The notes under the pieces were generated by a model, which was not told the origin of the DNA, did no database searches, and saw nothing but the letters and a program-made list of their open reading frames with translations. This document shows, piece by piece, positions 6,274 to 8,501 of a DNA stretch of 8,501 nucleotides (the stretch's first letter is position 1; every line of letters begins with the position of its first letter). A program made the position numbers and the translations under genes. The stretch is from Flavobacteriales bacterium (lineage in GTDB: Bacteria > Bacteroidota > Bacteroidia > Flavobacteriales > Flavobacteriaceae), in NCBI GenBank assembly GCA_003229235.1, contig QIIH01000234.1:1-8501 (forward strand). Reading direction: 5' to 3'.

Positions 6274-7416
6274 ATGAGCGAAAATAAAAAATGGTACTCT
6301 CTAGATCTAGGTCTAAATAAAAAAACAGAAACAACTGGCTCTTGTGGATGCGGGAAATCTCAAGGGAGTTGTAGTAGCCATGAGGAGGAACTTAATTCAG
6401 AAGAATTTTACCAGGCTGCTATAAATGCATCTATAGGCGATGAACGTAAGCGAGACGGTTTTGAGCAAGTCTTTGATGTGAAGATGGACCGTAGAACAGC
6501 CTTTAAAAAATTGACAGCTAGTTTACTTATTGGGGCAGGGGCCATCACTGCCTCTTGCAGCTCGGTTACCGATGATGCTACCAAAGAAAAAGCACAAATT
6601 GATTGGGAAGAACAGTTTAAGGGAAACTACAAATTAATGAGCGACGATGAGAAGCAAGCCACTATTAATAGATTAATGCGGTCTTATGAATTAAATACAG
6701 GCAAGAACATTAGTATGACCGCAGAAAATGCCGAGGAGGATGTAGAAAATGCCGAGGAGGATGTTCTTTTTGGGTATGCCTTTAATATTTCCAAATGCCA
6801 AGGATATATGGATTGCGTAAGTGCCTGTGTAGAAGAAAACAATCAAGATAGAAATTCAGAAATGCAATATATCCGTATCCACGAAATGAAAGATGGAGAA
6901 GGGTTTAAGTTTGATAAGGCAGATGATAATTACTATCACGAAGTTCCAGCAGAAGATCATTTTTATATGGGCACACAGTGCTTCCATTGTGACAATCCAC
7001 CTTGTGTAGAGGTATGTCCAGTACAAGCTACTTGGAAAGAAGAAGATGGTCTTGTGGTTATAGACTATGATTGGTGCGTAGGTTGTCGTTATTGTATGGC
7101 AGCTTGTCCTTACGATGGAAGAAGATTTAATTGGAGTAAGCCCGAAGTTCCAGAAAACGAGATTAATAAAAACCAACACTACCTTGGTAATAGGATACGC
7201 AAAAAAGGAGTAATGGAAAAATGTACTTTTTGTGTACAACGTACTCGTAAAGGTAAAAATCCTGCTTGTGTAGAAGCTTGCCCTACTGGAGCTAGAATTT
7301 TTGGAAATCTTTTAGATCCAAATAGTACAATAAGATGGGTTTTAGAAAACAAAAAGGTGTTCAGGCTCAAAGAAGACTTAGGAACAGACCCAAAGTTCTG
7401 GTACTTTATGGATTAG
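6274..7416 (+). CDS. Four-cluster Fe-S protein (NrfC/ActB-like) with extended Tat signal
   Basis: A 380-residue ferredoxin-type subunit expected to carry electrons from the NrfD-like quinol oxidase to the cytochromes. Residues 1-95 resemble the extended Tat region (TIGR04519) of ActB-like proteins: KKWYSL near the start, EFYQAAI (44-50), then DRRTAFKKL (twin Arg 73-74) and a hydrophobic stretch ending ITASC (Cys95), which may be a lipobox. A Cys-rich stretch, CGCGKSQGSC (24-33), precedes the twin arginines. The Fe-S domain (about 165-345) has four cysteine groups: I Cys175, Tyr178, Cys181, Cys185; II Cys236, 239, 244, 248; III Cys268, 271, 274, 278; IV Cys317, 320, 332, 336. Group I has Tyr where the second cysteine is normal, so one cluster may be [3Fe-4S]. 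No molybdopterin domain is fused. Starting at ATG 6274 keeps the extended signal; an internal Met71 start would leave only a short Tat signal. Confidence 0.87.
   Translation: MSENKKWYSLDLGLNKKTETTGSCGCGKSQGSCSSHEEELNSEEFYQAAINASIGDERKRDGFEQVFDVKMDRRTAFKKLTASLLIGAGAITASCSSVTDDATKEKAQIDWEEQFKGNYKLMSDDEKQATINRLMRSYELNTGKNISMTAENAEEDVENAEEDVLFGYAFNISKCQGYMDCVSACVEENNQDRNSEMQYIRIHEMKDGEGFKFDKADDNYYHEVPAEDHFYMGTQCFHCDNPPCVEVCPVQATWKEEDGLVVIDYDWCVGCRYCMAACPYDGRRFNWSKPEVPENEINKNQHYLGNRIRKKGVMEKCTFCVQRTRKGKNPACVEACPTGARIFGNLLDPNSTIRWVLENKKVFRLKEDLGTDPKFWYFMD
6723..6764 (+). repeat. Exact 21-bp tandem duplication inside the Fe-S gene
   Basis: The 21-bp unit AGAAAATGCCGAGGAGGATG + T at 6723-6743 is repeated without change at 6744-6764. 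In the protein this gives ENAEEDV twice (residues 151-157 and 158-164), in the acidic linker between the signal region and the first cysteine group. Being in frame it does not disrupt the gene. Perfect identity at the DNA level suggests recent slippage and possible copy-number variation between strains. Confidence 0.9.
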
Positions 7417-7457
7417 CAACCTGAAAAACGTAATAATAAAAGTATAAGTATAGACAT

Positions 7458-7476
7458 CGAGCGTGACAGCACCTCG
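7458..7476 (+). promoter_or_regulatory. GC-rich hairpin between the Fe-S and nrfD genes
   Basis: CGAG-c-GTG-acag-CAC-CTCG folds into a 7-bp stem with one bulged C and a 4-nt loop. It sits in an 85-nt gap (7417-7501), the only sizeable gap in the operon, and is clearly more GC-rich than its surroundings. No T-run follows directly (TAAGGTAGGTTTTAAAC), so a strong terminator is unlikely. An RNA-processing or mRNA-stability element that adjusts the amount of membrane subunit is possible. Confidence 0.45.
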
Positions 7477-7501
7477 TAAGGTAGGTTTTAAACAATATAT
7501 A

Positions 7502-8501
7502 ATGAGTCAATTTAAAGTATTAAAAAGTTTGGTAATCGATAGTTTAGATACCATTACTAAAGGATCGAAAAAGTATCATATCTGGATGGGGCTTCTGACT
7601 CTAGTGATGCTCATAGGGATGTATTGTTATTCATTTCAGTTAGATGAAGGTCTCAGTGTTACAGGAATGTCTGACCGCGTTAGTTGGGGGCTTTATATTT
7701 CAAATTTTACTTTTTTAGTGGGAGTTGCCGCAGCTGCCGTTATGCTAGTAATGCCTACATATATTCTTAAAGATATAGATTTTAAACAAGCAGTACTTAT
7801 TGGAGAAGGGCTAGCTGTAGCTGCCCTAATAATGTGCTTAGCTTTTGTTGTTGCTGATATGGGTGGTCCATCTGTATTGTGGCATATGATTCCTGGAATT
7901 GGTGTTTTTAATTTCCCTAATTCAATGCTTACTTGGGATGTTCTAGTACTTAATGGATATTTGTTATTAAATATTTCGATTCCATTTTATATTTTAATTA
8001 TGCGTTATCAAGGAAAAGTTCCGAATCCAAAAATATATGTTCCTGGAGCTGTTTTGTCTGTTTTTTGGGCGGTAGGTATCCACTTGGTTACCGCTTTTTT
8101 ATATCAAGGTTTACAAGCTCGTCCTTTTTGGAATAACGCTTTATTAGGACCTCGATTCCTTGCATCTGCATTTGCTGCTGCAGGACCAGCTTTAATTATT
8201 CTGGTTTTAGCAGTTATTAGATCCTTTACCGCATTTAAAATACCAGACAAAACAATCAAAAAAATTGCAATGATTGTAACGGTTGCTGCTCAGATAAATT
8301 TGATAATGCTAGTATCTGAATTGTTTAAAGAGTTTTATGCTCCTACACATCATAGCGAAAGTGCTTATTATTTATTCTTTGGTCTTCACGGCAAAAATGC
8401 CTTATTGCCTTGGATATGGACTGCAATTCCTTTAAATGTATTAGCCACGATAACGCTAACTTTTGGTAAATTTAGGAATAATCTTAAAGTACTTTATGTC
8501 T
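7502..8501 (+). CDS. nrfD: NrfD-family membrane quinol oxidoreductase subunit (3' end beyond window)
   Basis: An open frame from ATG 7502 runs 333 codons to the right edge with no stop, so the C-terminus is missing. Eight hydrophobic segments can be seen, roughly at residues 26-47, 62-89, 98-119, 147-168, 179-203, 219-240, 254-275 and 302-322. NrfD/DsrP/HybB-type marks include SWGLYISNFTFLVGVAAAA (61-79), VVADMGGPSVLWHMIPG (116-132), TWDVLVLNGY (144-153) and GPRFLASAFAAAGPAL (216-231). Family members are integral membrane proteins that exchange electrons with menaquinone and pass them to a four-cluster ferredoxin partner, here the gene just upstream. It would take the place of NapC or NapH. 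The symbol denotes the family only; no nrfA nitrite reductase is seen. Which NrfD subfamily it belongs to cannot be settled by eye. Confidence 0.85.
   Translation, partial: MSQFKVLKSLVIDSLDTITKGSKKYHIWMGLLTLVMLIGMYCYSFQLDEGLSVTGMSDRVSWGLYISNFTFLVGVAAAAVMLVMPTYILKDIDFKQAVLIGEGLAVAALIMCLAFVVADMGGPSVLWHMIPGIGVFNFPNSMLTWDVLVLNGYLLLNISIPFYILIMRYQGKVPNPKIYVPGAVLSVFWAVGIHLVTAFLYQGLQARPFWNNALLGPRFLASAFAAAGPALIILVLAVIRSFTAFKIPDKTIKKIAMIVTVAAQINLIMLVSELFKEFYAPTHHSESAYYLFFGLHGKNALLPWIWTAIPLNVLATITLTFGKFRNNLKVLYV

Noticed and set aside
4379..7370. Several minus-strand open frames under napA, napB, the tetraheme cytochrome and the Fe-S gene
   Set aside because: All are fully antisense to genes with clear heme, Fe-S or molybdopterin motifs, and none has a plausible protein signature.
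2600..8501. Nrf (ammonifying nitrite reductase) operon
   Set aside because: The Fe-S and NrfD proteins belong to that broad class, but no NrfA is present; the catalytic subunit is clearly NapA.
1..8501. tRNA, rRNA, CRISPR array, insertion sequence or phage attachment site
   Set aside because: I saw no cloverleaf, no regularly spaced repeats, no transposase-like frame and no terminal inverted repeats with target duplication.

Overview
The window looks like a low-GC member of the Bacteroidota, most likely a (marine) flavobacterium. This rests on A/T-rich leaders without clear Shine-Dalgarno sites, candidate promoters of the TTG/TAnnTTTG type, an alginate_export-type outer-membrane barrel, and an extended Tat signal of the kind known from Bacteroidota respiratory Fe-S proteins. 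All recognisable genes are on the + strand. The organism call is inference from style, not from a marker gene.

Layout. Positions 1-256 hold no supportable gene but contain five short inverted repeats. A small unidentified gene follows (266-715). A 132-nt gap carries an FNR-like box and a possible promoter in front of an outer-membrane beta-barrel gene (848-2140). A 215-nt gap with several palindromes and a candidate promoter precedes a tightly packed respiratory operon: napD (2356-2592), napA (2600-4927), a four-heme NapB-like cytochrome (4931-5644), a four-heme lipoprotein cytochrome (5634-6263), a four-cluster ferredoxin with an extended Tat signal (6274-7416), and an NrfD-family membrane protein that runs off the right edge (7502-8501+).

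How the genes work together (inference from families and order). NapA is the periplasmic molybdenum nitrate reductase and NapD its Tat-signal chaperone. No napC, napG, napH or napF is seen in the window. Quinol oxidation would instead be done by a membrane module of the Nrf/Qrc/Act type: menaquinol to NrfD-like protein, to Fe-S protein, to tetraheme lipoprotein, to tetraheme NapB, to NapA. The barrel upstream could let nitrate and nitrite cross the outer membrane.

The most interesting points are: the NapB-like protein is an internal duplication of the normal diheme NapB, with all four CXXCH motifs and four matching candidate distal histidines; the Nap system is wired to an NrfD-type quinol dehydrogenase; the ferredoxin has Tyr in place of one expected cluster cysteine and a Cys-rich stretch in front of its twin arginines; and there is a GC-rich hairpin in the only sizeable gap inside the operon.
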